NCBI GenBank assembly: GCA_019310965.1
Contig: JAFDDG010000011.1
Location: 1-64,000 of the forward strand
DNA: 64,000 nucleotides
Origin: Deltaproteobacteria bacterium
GTDB lineage: Bacteria; Myxococcota_A; UBA9160; SMWR01
Direction of reading: 5' to 3'
Made by a program: the position numbers and the translations under genes. Below are positions 16,992-25,352 of this stretch, in pieces. Under the pieces are notes generated by a model, which saw only the letters and a list, made by a program, of their open reading frames with translations, was not told the origin of the DNA and made no database searches. Numbering within the stretch: position 1 is the first letter of the stretch; every line of letters starts with the position of its first letter.

Positions 16992-18131
16992 GTGATCATT
17001 GGTGTTCCGAAGGAAACCCTTGCGGGCGAGCGGCGCGTTGCGCTGGTGCCCGATGCGGCGAAACAGCTCGTCGGTGAAGGGGTCGAAGTGCGGGTGGAGA
17101 GCCAGGCGGGTGTGGCCGCCGGCTTTCCGGACGCTGAATACGAAGCGGTCGGTGCGAGCATCGCGCCGGATGCTGCCAGTCTCGTGGCGGCGGCAGAGGT
17201 GGTGTTGCGGGTCCAGCCGCCCTCCGACGGAGAGCTCGGCAGCCTGCGCAAGGGCCAGGTACTGATCAGCTTTCTCGAGCCCCTCGATCGGCTCGAGTCG
17301 GTGCAGCAATTGGCGCAGGGTGGGGTCACCGCCTTTGCGATGGAGTTGATGCCACGCATCACCCGGGCCCAGTCGATGGATGCACTCTCGTCCCAGAGCA
17401 CGATCTCCGGCTATCGGGCCGTGCTGCTCGCAGCGACGCACCTGCCGCGGATCTTTCCGATGCTGGTCACCGCGGCCGGCACGCTCTCGCCGGCCAAGGT
17501 TCTGGTGGTGGGCGCGGGCGTGGCGGGCCTGCAGGCCATTGGCACCGCGCGGCGTCTCGGCGCCGTGGTCGAGGCCTACGACACACGCCCCGCGGTGAAG
17601 GAGCAGGTGGAGTCGCTCGGTGCGCGCTTCGTCGAGCTCGACATCGATGCGGGTGATGCAGAAGATGCCGGTGGTTATGCCAAGGCCCAGACCGAGGCGT
17701 TCTACGCCGCGCAGCGCGAGCAGCTGGGCGCTCGGGCCGCCAGGTGCGACGTGGTGATCACGACGGCCCTGGTGCCTGGTCAGACGGCGCCCCTGCTGAT
17801 CGACGAGGCCTCGGTCCGGGCCATGCGGCCCGGCTCGGTGGTGGTCGACCTGGCCGCGGCGAAGGGTGGCAACTGCGCCTGCACCCAGGCCGACCAGGAC
17901 GTGGACGTCGACGGCGTCCTCGTCCTCGGGCACACGAATCTGCCGGCCGAGATCCCGGCCCACGCCAGCCAGATGTACGCCAAGAACCTCGTCACGTTCC
18001 TGAAGCACCTGCTCGGGGACGGACGGCTCGAGCTCGACCTCGAAGACGAAATTACCCGTGGTGCGTTGCTGACCCACGAGGGTGCCGTCACCAACGAAAT
18101 GATCCGCGCAAAAGTGGAGGGGAACGCCTGA
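16992..18131 (+). CDS. pntAA: NAD(P) transhydrogenase subunit alpha 1 (soluble dI domain)
   Basis: A 379-residue NAD(H)-binding subunit. The N-terminal IIGVPKETLAGERRVALVPD and the Rossmann segment VLVVGAGVAGLQAIGTARRLGA are diagnostic for PntA/alanine-dehydrogenase-type domains, and DLAAAKGGNCACTQ closes the NAD site. With PntAB and PntB it forms the membrane enzyme that uses proton-motive force to reduce NADP+ with NADH. The start is GTG 16992, nine bases after GGGAGG. The longer ORF from 16902 adds unrelated residues. The stop overlaps the pntAB start (TGATG). The split PntAA/PntAB form is common in alphaproteobacterial and related lineages. Confidence 0.95.
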   Translation: MIIGVPKETLAGERRVALVPDAAKQLVGEGVEVRVESQAGVAAGFPDAEYEAVGASIAPDAASLVAAAEVVLRVQPPSDGELGSLRKGQVLISFLEPLDRLESVQQLAQGGVTAFAMELMPRITRAQSMDALSSQSTISGYRAVLLAATHLPRIFPMLVTAAGTLSPAKVLVVGAGVAGLQAIGTARRLGAVVEAYDTRPAVKEQVESLGARFVELDIDAGDAEDAGGYAKAQTEAFYAAQREQLGARAARCDVVITTALVPGQTAPLLIDEASVRAMRPGSVVVDLAAAKGGNCACTQADQDVDVDGVLVLGHTNLPAEIPAHASQMYAKNLVTFLKHLLGDGRLELDLEDEITRGALLTHEGAVTNEMIRAKVEGNA

Positions 18132-18418
18132 TGCTCGAAGATCCCGCTGTCGCCCTCACCATTCTGGTGCTGGCGCTCCTCGTCGGCGTCGAGGTCATCT
18201 CGAAGGTGCCGCCGTTGCTGCACACGCCTCTGATGTCGGGCTCGAACGCCATCTCCGGCATCGCGATCGTCGGAGCCATTCTCGCTGCCGGCGCGGAAGA
18301 CCGGACGGTCTCGACGCTGCTCGGCTTCGTCGCCGTGGTGTTCGCGATGATCAATGTCGTCGGCGGCTTTCTCGTGACGAACCGCATGCTCGGCATGTTC
18401 AAGGGGAAGAAGCAGTGA
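18131..18418 (+). CDS. pntAB: NAD(P) transhydrogenase subunit alpha 2 (membrane)
   Basis: A 95-residue membrane protein with three or four hydrophobic spans. The conserved segment PPLLHTPLMSGSNAISGIAI and the VAVVFAMINVVGGFLVTNRM helix are typical of PntAB, the C-terminal membrane part that is fused to PntA in enterobacteria. It helps form the proton channel. Its ATG shares a base with the pntAA stop, and its TGA overlaps the GTG of pntB, so the three genes are one tightly coupled operon. Confidence 0.95.
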   Translation: MLEDPAVALTILVLALLVGVEVISKVPPLLHTPLMSGSNAISGIAIVGAILAAGAEDRTVSTLLGFVAVVFAMINVVGGFLVTNRMLGMFKGKKQ

Positions 18419-19812
18419 GCGGGCAGCTGGTCCAGTTCGCCTACCTCGCGGCAGCCGTTCTCTTCATCCTCGGCCTGCGCAATCTCGGCTCGCCCAAGAC
18501 GGCATCTCGCGGCAACCTCATGGCTGCCGTCGGCATGGCCATCGCCATCATCGCGACGCTGCTGAACCAGGGCGTCGTCGATTACGTCGTGATCCTGGCC
18601 GGCGTGATCGTGGGATCCGCCATCGGTGCGGTGGTGGCCACGCGCATCGAGATGACGGCCATGCCCCAGATGGTGGCGTTGCTGAACGGCTTCGGCGGCG
18701 GGGCGTCGGCGCTGGTGGCCTCCGCCGAGTGGCTCAGCTATCTGCGCGGCGACGAGGAGCCCAGCGGCATCGTGCCGCTGGCGATCGTGCTGGGCGTGCT
18801 GATCGGCGCCATCACCTTCACCGGCAGCCTGATCGCCTTTGCCAAGCTCCAGGAGTTGATGGGCGGCGCGCCGGTCACCTACCCGGGCCAGCAGATCGTG
18901 AACGGCCTGTTGGGGCTCCTGCTGTTGGGCCTGGCGACGGGGCTCGTCCTCGATCCGTCGAATATGAACTTCTACCTCGGGTTGCTGGCGCTCTCCTCTC
19001 TGATGGGCGTGTTGCTCGTCATCCCGATCGGCGGTGCCGACATGCCCGTCGTGATCTCACTGCTGAACTCGTACTCGGGCCTCGCGGCCTGCGCGACGGG
19101 CTTCGTACTCGGCAATAGTGGTCTCGTGATCAGCGGCTCGCTGGTGGGAGCCTCCGGCATCGTCCTCACCAAGATCATGTGCGATGCGATGAACCGATCG
19201 CTCGCGAACGTGCTGTTCGGAGCTTTTGGCGCCGTAGATGCGAGCGTTGCCACGGCCGACGCTGGCGGCGCCCAGGGCACCGCCAAGGGCTATACACCCG
19301 AGGACGCTGCGATCATCTTCAGCAATGCGCGCAACTGCATCATCGTGCCGGGTTACGGCATGGCCGTCGCCCAGGCGCAGCACGCCGTGCGCGAGCTGAC
19401 CGACCTGCTCGAGTCGAAGGGCGTCGGCGTCAAATTCGCGATTCACCCGGTGGCCGGTCGCATGCCCGGGCACATGAACGTCTTGCTGGCCGAGGCCGAC
19501 GTCTCCTACGACAAGCTGATCGAGATGGACGCGATCAACTCCGAGTTTCCGGAGACCGATGTGGCGCTGGTGATCGGTGCCAACGACGTCGTCAACCCGG
19601 ATGCGCGCACGGCGAAGGACAGCCCGATCTACGGGATGCCGATTCTCGATGTGGACCGCTCGGGGCACGTGTTCGTGATCAAGCGCTCGATGAACACGGG
19701 CTTTGCCGGCGTGAACAATCCGCTCTTCTTCAACGACAACACGATGATGATCTTCGGCGACGCCAAGGGCGTCATCCTTGCACTCACCGAGTCGGTGAAG
19801 GAGCTGGTCTAG
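18415..19812 (+). CDS. pntB: NAD(P) transhydrogenase subunit beta
   Basis: A 465-residue subunit with an N-terminal membrane domain of about eight or nine helices and a C-terminal NADP-binding dIII domain. Recognisable parts are MPQMVALLNGFGGGASALVA, PGYGMAVAQAQHAVREL, VKFAIHPVAGRMPGHMNVLL, VALVIGANDVVNPDA and the end region NPLFFNDNTMMIFGDAK, all classic PntB motifs. It couples proton inflow to hydride transfer to NADP+. GTG 18415 overlaps the pntAB stop. Its product NADPH could feed the reductive steps of the neighbouring CoA-ester module, which is a contextual inference only. Confidence 0.96.
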   Translation: MSGQLVQFAYLAAAVLFILGLRNLGSPKTASRGNLMAAVGMAIAIIATLLNQGVVDYVVILAGVIVGSAIGAVVATRIEMTAMPQMVALLNGFGGGASALVASAEWLSYLRGDEEPSGIVPLAIVLGVLIGAITFTGSLIAFAKLQELMGGAPVTYPGQQIVNGLLGLLLLGLATGLVLDPSNMNFYLGLLALSSLMGVLLVIPIGGADMPVVISLLNSYSGLAACATGFVLGNSGLVISGSLVGASGIVLTKIMCDAMNRSLANVLFGAFGAVDASVATADAGGAQGTAKGYTPEDAAIIFSNARNCIIVPGYGMAVAQAQHAVRELTDLLESKGVGVKFAIHPVAGRMPGHMNVLLAEADVSYDKLIEMDAINSEFPETDVALVIGANDVVNPDARTAKDSPIYGMPILDVDRSGHVFVIKRSMNTGFAGVNNPLFFNDNTMMIFGDAKGVILALTESVKELV

Positions 19813-19855
19813 AGCGCGCTGGCCGCTCGAGTGCCGCCGGCGCGGCGGAGGCCAC

Positions 19856-20800
19856 GTGAATCTGCGTTTTCGTTGGATGGTTCGGCTGGTTTCGCTTCTG
19901 CTCGCTGCTGGCATGCTGGCCTGTGCGTCCAGCTTGCCGCCGGTCCCGCTCGAGCTTCCGCCGCTGGTCGAAACGACGCCCTTGGTGTGGCGTGGCACGG
20001 CTCCGGGTGGTGGCGCTGCCTATCTGATGGGCTCGGTGCACATGACCCGCACCACCATCGATGATTTTGGCACGGTGGCAAACGCCGCCTGGCGCGACTC
20101 CGAAGAGCTCGTGGTCGAGGTCGACGTGTCACTGCTCTCGCCCCAGGACATGGCGGCGCTCACCTTGCGCTACGGCTCGCTCAGGCCACCCCGCACTCTG
20201 CGCGACGAAATCTCCGATCAGAGTTGGCAGCAGCTCTCGGCCTATCTGGCGAGTCGCGGCATCGCGGAAGAGAGCGTCACGGGCTGGAAGCCCTGGTTCG
20301 TCTACTTCGTGGTCGTGCAACACGAGCTGGCCCGCGCCGGCTTCAAGACAGAGCAGGGTGTCGACCGGGTCTTTCTCGAAACGGCCATCGCGGCCGGCAT
20401 ACCGATCGCGGCGCTCGAGACCGCCGCCTCCCAGCTCCAAATCTTCGACAACCTGCCCGATTCGCTCGAGGAGCTGTTGCTGCAGGATTCATTGCGCCGC
20501 GTCGACGAGTTCTCTCGGGAGGTCGATGCCCTGATCGGAGCCTGGCGCGGCGGCGGCGAGGAGGAGCTGCGTGCGCTGGTCTTCCAGCCTCTGGTCGATG
20601 TGCCGGAGCTCGAGGTCTTCTACGATCTGGTCTTCTTTCAGCGCAATCGCCAGATGGCCGGCCGCCTCCACCAGCTGGCCAAGGACGGCAAGACCCGCTT
20701 CGTGGTGGTCGGAGCTGGACACATGGTCGGGGAGCAGGGCATTCCCGCGCTGCTCGCGGAACGTGGCTGGCAGGTGGACCGCGTGGGCGGTGCGCCGTGA
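19856..20800 (+). CDS. TraB/GumN family lipoprotein
   Basis: A 314-residue TraB/GumN (PrgY-like) protein. The N-terminus has a basic start, a hydrophobic run and the lipobox LLAAGMLACASS, so it is probably a lipoprotein. LMGSVHMTRTTI carries the first conserved Gly-Ser-x-His motif of the family, KTEQGVDRVFLETAIAAGIP the central one, and VVVGAGHMVGEQGIPALL the C-terminal GxxH motif. Members are proposed metal-dependent proteases or hydrolases. The start is GTG 19856, four bases after GGAGG. It follows pntB by 43 bases, but no functional link is evident. Confidence 0.85.
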   Translation: MNLRFRWMVRLVSLLLAAGMLACASSLPPVPLELPPLVETTPLVWRGTAPGGGAAYLMGSVHMTRTTIDDFGTVANAAWRDSEELVVEVDVSLLSPQDMAALTLRYGSLRPPRTLRDEISDQSWQQLSAYLASRGIAEESVTGWKPWFVYFVVVQHELARAGFKTEQGVDRVFLETAIAAGIPIAALETAASQLQIFDNLPDSLEELLLQDSLRRVDEFSREVDALIGAWRGGGEEELRALVFQPLVDVPELEVFYDLVFFQRNRQMAGRLHQLAKDGKTRFVVVGAGHMVGEQGIPALLAERGWQVDRVGGAP

Positions 20801-20846
20801 GGGAAGGGGGCGCCGGGCTGGGGCGCCGCAGATCGGGAGTGCAAGC

Positions 20847-21557
20847 GTGAAGACCGAGAGTGTCGAGTTCGGCTATCTGGCCTCGCCGGGTGACGGGCCG
20901 TGTCCCGGCATCGTGATGATTCACGATGTCTGGGGCCTCGCCGAGCACACCCGCGATATGGCGCGGCGCCTGGCGGCCGAGGGTTTTGCCGTGCTGGCGA
21001 TCGACCTGTACCGCCGTGAGGCGGAGGTGAAGATCGAGAACCCCGGGGCGTGGATGCGCGGGCTCTCGGATCCTCAGGTCCTGACCGACGTCGAGGCGGC
21101 GGCGGGGTGGCTCGCCGGGCACTCCGCCTGCACGGGGCGCGTCGGCGTCGTGGGTTTTTGCATGGGAGGCATGTACGCGCTGCTGGCGGCCTGCGGTGGC
21201 GCCGGTATTGCGGCCGGCACCGCATTCTACGGCGTGCTTTCCCACCGGCATGGGATCTTGTACGACGAGGCGGGCCTTGACCCCGAGCGCAAGCCCCGGG
21301 AGCCGCTGGCGGCAGCGGAGGATCTCTCGTGTCCGCTGTTGTGCCTGTTCGGCGATGCCGACGAGTTCGTGCCGCTGTCCGACATCGATCTGCTGCGCGC
21401 CAGCCTTGCGGGCGCCACACCGCCCAGTGAGGTCGTGGTGTACCCGGACTGCGGTCACGCCTTCATGAATGACACCCGGGAAGACGCCTACCGGCCGGAG
21501 ACCGCCGCAGTCGCCTGGCGACGGACCGTCGCCTTCTTGCGGCAACACCTCGGCTGA
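20847..21557 (+). CDS. Dienelactone hydrolase family protein
   Basis: A 236-residue alpha/beta hydrolase. The nucleophile elbow is VGVVGFCMGGMYALL with Cys in GFCMGG, the mark of dienelactone hydrolases. FGDADEFVPL supplies the acidic residue and DCGHAFMNDT the catalytic His. Dienelactone hydrolases open lactone rings in aromatic degradation, but many homologues have other ester substrates. GTG 20847 with GGGAG upstream is chosen over the 20571 ORF start, whose first residues are a shadow of the TraB gene. The gene is convergent with the PAS protein and leaves only 19 bases between them. Confidence 0.87.
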   Translation: MKTESVEFGYLASPGDGPCPGIVMIHDVWGLAEHTRDMARRLAAEGFAVLAIDLYRREAEVKIENPGAWMRGLSDPQVLTDVEAAAGWLAGHSACTGRVGVVGFCMGGMYALLAACGGAGIAAGTAFYGVLSHRHGILYDEAGLDPERKPREPLAAAEDLSCPLLCLFGDADEFVPLSDIDLLRASLAGATPPSEVVVYPDCGHAFMNDTREDAYRPETAAVAWRRTVAFLRQHLG

Positions 21558-21576
21558 GCGGTTGGAGGCCTGAGTC

Positions 21577-22287
21577 CTAGCAGGGCCGGGCGACGATGAG
21601 CGCCAGGGTGCGCTCCCGGGTGCTGAAGCGGGTCACCGAGCACTCGACATCGACGGCGCCGCCTTGGACATCCTGCAGCTGCCCCCGGAAACGTCGGGGC
21701 TCGCTGTCCTCGCTCACCGCGTCGAGTTCGGTCCACCATGTGCCGTGCATCGCCTTGGGCACGAAGGACATTGCGTCGACGCCGAGCAAGGCATCCCGCG
21801 CCACACCGAGCAGGGCACCGGCGGCGGGATTGGCGTCTACGATCTTGGCGTTGCTGGCGTCGACCGCCAGGAAGGCGTCGGCCACCCGGTCGATTGCGGC
21901 CATCACGGCGCGCCGGGTGCGGGTGGCGCCGCGCTTGCGGCGACCGTTGCCGGTCGTGCGCAGGCCCGATTGAAAATGCGTGAGCAGGGGTTTGAGGGCG
22001 CCGCCTACCATTTCGCTCGAGGGCCCGGCGGCTTCTCCGGCGGCTTCGACCCAGGCCGCCAGCAACGCGGCCACGCGGCGTTCGTTGACGCGCAGTCCGT
22101 CGAGCGCCGGCTGCGCGGCGTCTCCGCGGCGCAGTGCAGAGGACGCGTACGAGCGGAAACGGCGGAGCACCTCCGTTTCCTCGGCGCCCGCCCGCGGGGC
22201 CGCCGGGCCGAGCTGCGTTGCCAACATCGCGTCGATGCGAGCGCGATGGGCAACGAGCCAGGTGGCCAGCTGCGGGTTGCGTGTCAC
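21577..22287 (-). CDS. PAS-domain sensory protein without a visible output domain
   Basis: About 236 residues from GTG 22287, a start chosen where the frame becomes protein-like. The N-terminal half is helical (NPQLATWLVAHRARIDAM and RVNERRVAALLAAWVEAA). The C-terminal half is a PAS fold with AVDASNAKIVDANPAAGALL and the usual following beta strands. No kinase, cyclase or HTH domain follows, and the protein ends just after PAS. It may sense a small ligand and signal by protein contact. The gene is divergent from a PilZ protein 123 bases away, suggesting a paired signalling unit. The start site is uncertain, with weak ribosome-site support. Confidence 0.65.
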   Translation of the reverse strand: MTRNPQLATWLVAHRARIDAMLATQLGPAAPRAGAEETEVLRRFRSYASSALRRGDAAQPALDGLRVNERRVAALLAAWVEAAGEAAGPSSEMVGGALKPLLTHFQSGLRTTGNGRRKRGATRTRRAVMAAIDRVADAFLAVDASNAKIVDANPAAGALLGVARDALLGVDAMSFVPKAMHGTWWTELDAVSEDSEPRRFRGQLQDVQGGAVDVECSVTRFSTRERTLALIVARPC

Positions 22288-22410
22288 CCCGAGAATGTAG
22301 CTGTGTCTGCCCGCGGCGCGCGAGCACGGCGTCGCACGGGCGGCAGCGCCCCGAGAGCGTTCTTGCCTGTGAGAGTCAACCCGGGGGGCCTCGCTGCCGA
22401 TGAGACGTCC

Positions 22411-23061
22411 ATGTCCACTCGAGATCCCCTGCCGCGGCGAGCCCTGGTGTCGTACGCGGCGTCGGATGCGTTTGCGCCCACGACTCTGTTGCTGCTCGCG
22501 CGGCTCGGCTACACGATCCACGAGCCCGAGGGGTTCGCCAAGCTGGCGGATCCGGACGACCGCCCGGACGCCTTCCTGGTGGACGAGCGGCGGCTGGCCG
22601 AGGTCCCGGACGACGGCGGACCGCAGATCCCGATCGTGGCGCTGGCGGGTCGGCAGGGAGTGACCGGGGCCGACGTCCGGGTGGTGGGTGCGGTTCCGCG
22701 CCCGGCGGGCCTGCACGAGCTCTTCAGCGTTCTGCAGCAGGTGCTCGAGCGCCGGCCGCGCAGCGCGCCGCGGGTGGCCACCCACCTGTCCGCGCGCTGC
22801 TGCGCCGAGGATTCCGGTGCCTGGCAGGGCACCCTGCTCACGCTCTCCGAGAACGGCTGCCTGCTGCGCAGCCCCGAGCCGCTGCTTCTCGGCTCCAAGC
22901 TCTGCATGCATTTCGCACTGCCACGTGGGGGGGAGATCGAGCTCGATGCGGAGGTGGCCTACCAGCTGCCGCCGGATCTGGGCCTCGTCTTCAGCAGCGT
23001 CGAGGCCGCTGCGCGCCGGGCCATCGCGGATTTCGTCGGCGAAGCGCTGGCTTCCCTCTGA
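22411..23061 (+). CDS. PilZ-domain protein with receiver-like N-terminus
   Basis: A 216-residue protein. Residues 1-110 look like a degenerate response-regulator fold (RRALVSYAASDAFAPTTLLL, then PDAFLVDERRLAEVPD and IPIVALAG) without clear phospho-Asp acidic clusters. Residues 120-210 form a PilZ-like domain (TLLTLSENGCLLRSPEPLLL and IELDAEVAYQLPPDLGLVF), the cyclic-di-GMP-binding fold. The usual RxxxR motif is not obvious, so binding may be lost. It probably controls motility, adhesion or surface polymers. It starts at ATG 22411 and is followed 16 bases later by an acyl-CoA dehydrogenase. Confidence 0.65.
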   Translation: MSTRDPLPRRALVSYAASDAFAPTTLLLLARLGYTIHEPEGFAKLADPDDRPDAFLVDERRLAEVPDDGGPQIPIVALAGRQGVTGADVRVVGAVPRPAGLHELFSVLQQVLERRPRSAPRVATHLSARCCAEDSGAWQGTLLTLSENGCLLRSPEPLLLGSKLCMHFALPRGGEIELDAEVAYQLPPDLGLVFSSVEAAARRAIADFVGEALASL

Positions 23062-23077
23062 TTGGTACCTTCCCGCC

Positions 23078-24271
23078 ATGGCAGACGACGCCTGGCGTGA
23101 CTTCGAGCTCGCGACGCCCACGCCGGAGCACCTTCAGCTTCGCAACCTGCTCTGCGACTTCGTGGCTCGCGAGGTCGAACCACAGGCGGCGCAGCACGAT
23201 CGCGAGGAGCGCTTCAACGTCGCGCTCTTTCGCCGAGCGGCGGAGCTGGGGCTGCTCGGTGTGACCCTGCCCGAGGAGTACGGCGGAGCCGGGCTCGATG
23301 CCACCGCCGCCGTGATGGTCTACGACCGGCTCTCGGAGGCAGATCCCGGGTTTGCGCTGGCGCTGCTCGCGCACTCCGTCCTTTTTGCGCAGAACGTGAA
23401 CGTGAACGGCAACGACGCGCAGCGCAAGCGCGTGCTGCCCCGCGCCGCCTCCGGCGAGTGGATCGGCGGACTCTGCATGACCGAGTCCGAGGCGGGAACC
23501 GACGTGCTGGCCATGCAGACGCGTGCCCGCCGTGAAGGCGACGCCTATGTGGTCGACGGCCGCAAGACGTTCATCACGAACGGAGGCATCGACGACGCGA
23601 CGCTCGGCGACGCTTTCGTGGTGTACGCCGCAACCGGGGATGGCAGCATTACGGCGTTCCTCGTCGAGAAGGGCATGCCGGGCTTCGCCCTGGGCCAAAA
23701 ATGGCGAGACAAGCTGGGCATGCGTGCGTCGTTCACGGCCGAGCTGGTGTTCGATGCGGTGCGCGTGCCCCTCGAGAACCGCCTGGGCGAGGAAGGCGAG
23801 GGCACCCTCGCCATGATGCGCAACCTCGAGATCGAGAGGCTGAGCCTGGCGGCGCAGTCGGTCGGGATTGCGCGGCGCAGCGTGCGCACGATGCTCCAGT
23901 ACGCCAGTCAACGCCGGACGTTCGGCGTGCCGATTCGCGAGCACGGTCAGGTGCAGCGCCACATTGCCGAGAGCTTCGCGGAGTTCCGCGCGGCGGAGAG
24001 CCTCGTCTACGACGTGGCGCGACGCTTCGATCTCACCACCACCGGGCAGCGCATCGACGCCGACGCCGCCAAGCTCTTTGCCTCCCAGGTGGCCAAGCGC
24101 GCCGCCGACGCCGCCATCCAGGTTCTCGGGGGCAATGGGTACATGGGCGAGTATGTGGTGGAGCGGTTGTGGCGCGACGCGAAGTTGCTGGAAATCGGCG
24201 GCGGCACCCTCGAGGCGCACCACAAGAATCTGACCAAGGATCTGTCCCGGGATCCGGGCCTGCTCGCTTAG
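23078..24271 (+). CDS. Acyl-CoA dehydrogenase (isovaleryl-CoA-type active site)
   Basis: A 397-residue flavoprotein of the acyl-CoA dehydrogenase family. LCMTESEAGTDVLAMQTRAR is the FAD/acyl motif, QRRTFGVPIREHGQVQRHIA the second family signature and VLGGNGYMGEYVVERLWRDA the C-terminal one. At the place where medium-chain enzymes carry the catalytic Glu (YEGT) this protein reads EIGGGT. NLEIERLSLAA could supply the Glu from the position used by isovaleryl-CoA dehydrogenase. Branched-chain or similar acyl-CoAs are therefore plausible substrates. It starts at ATG 23078; the longer ORF in the track is a shadow of the PilZ gene. Confidence 0.9.
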   Translation: MADDAWRDFELATPTPEHLQLRNLLCDFVAREVEPQAAQHDREERFNVALFRRAAELGLLGVTLPEEYGGAGLDATAAVMVYDRLSEADPGFALALLAHSVLFAQNVNVNGNDAQRKRVLPRAASGEWIGGLCMTESEAGTDVLAMQTRARREGDAYVVDGRKTFITNGGIDDATLGDAFVVYAATGDGSITAFLVEKGMPGFALGQKWRDKLGMRASFTAELVFDAVRVPLENRLGEEGEGTLAMMRNLEIERLSLAAQSVGIARRSVRTMLQYASQRRTFGVPIREHGQVQRHIAESFAEFRAAESLVYDVARRFDLTTTGQRIDADAAKLFASQVAKRAADAAIQVLGGNGYMGEYVVERLWRDAKLLEIGGGTLEAHHKNLTKDLSRDPGLLA

Positions 24272-24340
24272 GAGCCTGACCCGCAGCCCGGCGTGGGAAG
24301 CGCCAGGCGCCTGGCTCGGTCGGGGTTCATGAGATGGCCT

Positions 24341-24859
24341 CTAGAAGGGGCTGTTGGCCGGGGGCGGGCCTTCGCGCTCGTAGCGGCGCTCGAGTTCGGC
24401 CCAACGTGCGTAGGCGTCCCGGGCTTCGTCATCGAAGCCCAAGCTGTCGGCGGTGAGGGCCAGGCCCGAGACTGCGCGGATGTCGTCCGGTGCCAGCTCT
24501 GCGGCCCGGCGATAGGCCACGTAGGCGTCGGTCACGTTCTCGCGCTGGCGCTCGAGATCCGCGAGTTGAACCCAGGCGGCCGCGTCCTGCGGTGCCAGCT
24601 GGTTGACCACGATTTCCAGGTGATCGATGGCCCGCTCGGCCTGGTCCGCTTGGGCGTGAATCTCGGCCGCGCGGAGCCGCAGCGGTACGTCCCGGGGGTG
24701 GCCGCGCACCGCCAGATCGATTTCGCGAGCGGCATCGTCGTAGCGGCCGGCCGCGGCGTAGGCCGCGGCCACGGCGCCGGGATCCCGGCGCGCGGGGGTG
24801 CCACAGCCCAGGCCCCAGCTCAAAAGCAGCAGGCAGCAGGTGGCGAGGATGCGAGACAT
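24341..24859 (-). CDS. TPR-repeat lipoprotein
   Basis: A 172-residue protein. The N-terminus MSRILATCCLLLLSWGLGCG is a lipoprotein signal ending in LGC. Four or so helical repeats follow (AAAYAAAGRYDDAAREIDLA, LADLERQRENVTDAYVAYRR, GLALTADSLGFDDEARDAYA) with the spacing of tetratricopeptide repeats. It is likely anchored to the outer membrane or periplasmic face as a scaffold. The partner is unknown, and neighbouring genes are not functionally linked. Confidence 0.75.
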   Translation of the reverse strand: MSRILATCCLLLLSWGLGCGTPARRDPGAVAAAYAAAGRYDDAAREIDLAVRGHPRDVPLRLRAAEIHAQADQAERAIDHLEIVVNQLAPQDAAAWVQLADLERQRENVTDAYVAYRRAAELAPDDIRAVSGLALTADSLGFDDEARDAYARWAELERRYEREGPPPANSPF

Positions 24860-25093
24860 GTAGACCGCATTATCGGCGCTTCTGGCCGGGAGTGAACCCC
24901 CGGGCGGCGATTTCCTGGGGGCGCTGCAGGAGCGCCCTCGTGCGGTCTGCTGGGCAGCACCGCAAAGCGCCCGCCGGCGGGTGGGTGGCGCCCGAAGTTG
25001 CCCGCGAGCTGCGTGTGCGCCCCGTCACCTGCGGACCTCTCGAGGCCACTCCCCCAACGAGTGCTTGCAGTCTGAGATGCTCGGGAGGCCCAC

Positions 25094-25333
25094 ATGGCTC
25101 AATTGAACGGCGGACACAGGAACCTGATCCAGGGGGCGTGGCTCGTGCGCGTGCTGGCCGGCAGCCGCAGCCGGCACGAGTGCCGCGACTGCGGCGGTCG
25201 GATGTTCGTGAAGGTGGGCTCCGGCCGGTGCCCGATGTGCTTCACGCAAGCGCAGCGGCGCTGCCTCGAGATCGATGAAATCGTGGCCGAGGAGTCGAGC
25301 TCAGCGTTCGAAGACTGGACGCTGCTGGCCTGA
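25094..25333 (+). CDS. Small zinc-ribbon protein
   Basis: A 79-residue protein with good ribosome-site support (GGGAGG five bases before ATG). Four Cys occur as CRDC and CPMC, separated by about 14 residues (GGRMFVKVGSGR), which is a rubredoxin-like or zinc-ribbon knuckle. The N-terminal third is basic and the C-terminus acidic. I do not recognise a family. Such proteins often bind nucleic acid or another protein. It stands alone between a TPR gene and a convergent alcohol dehydrogenase. Confidence 0.55.
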   Translation: MAQLNGGHRNLIQGAWLVRVLAGSRSRHECRDCGGRMFVKVGSGRCPMCFTQAQRRCLEIDEIVAEESSSAFEDWTLLA

Positions 25334-25352
25334 CCGCGCGCCGCGCCGGCCG

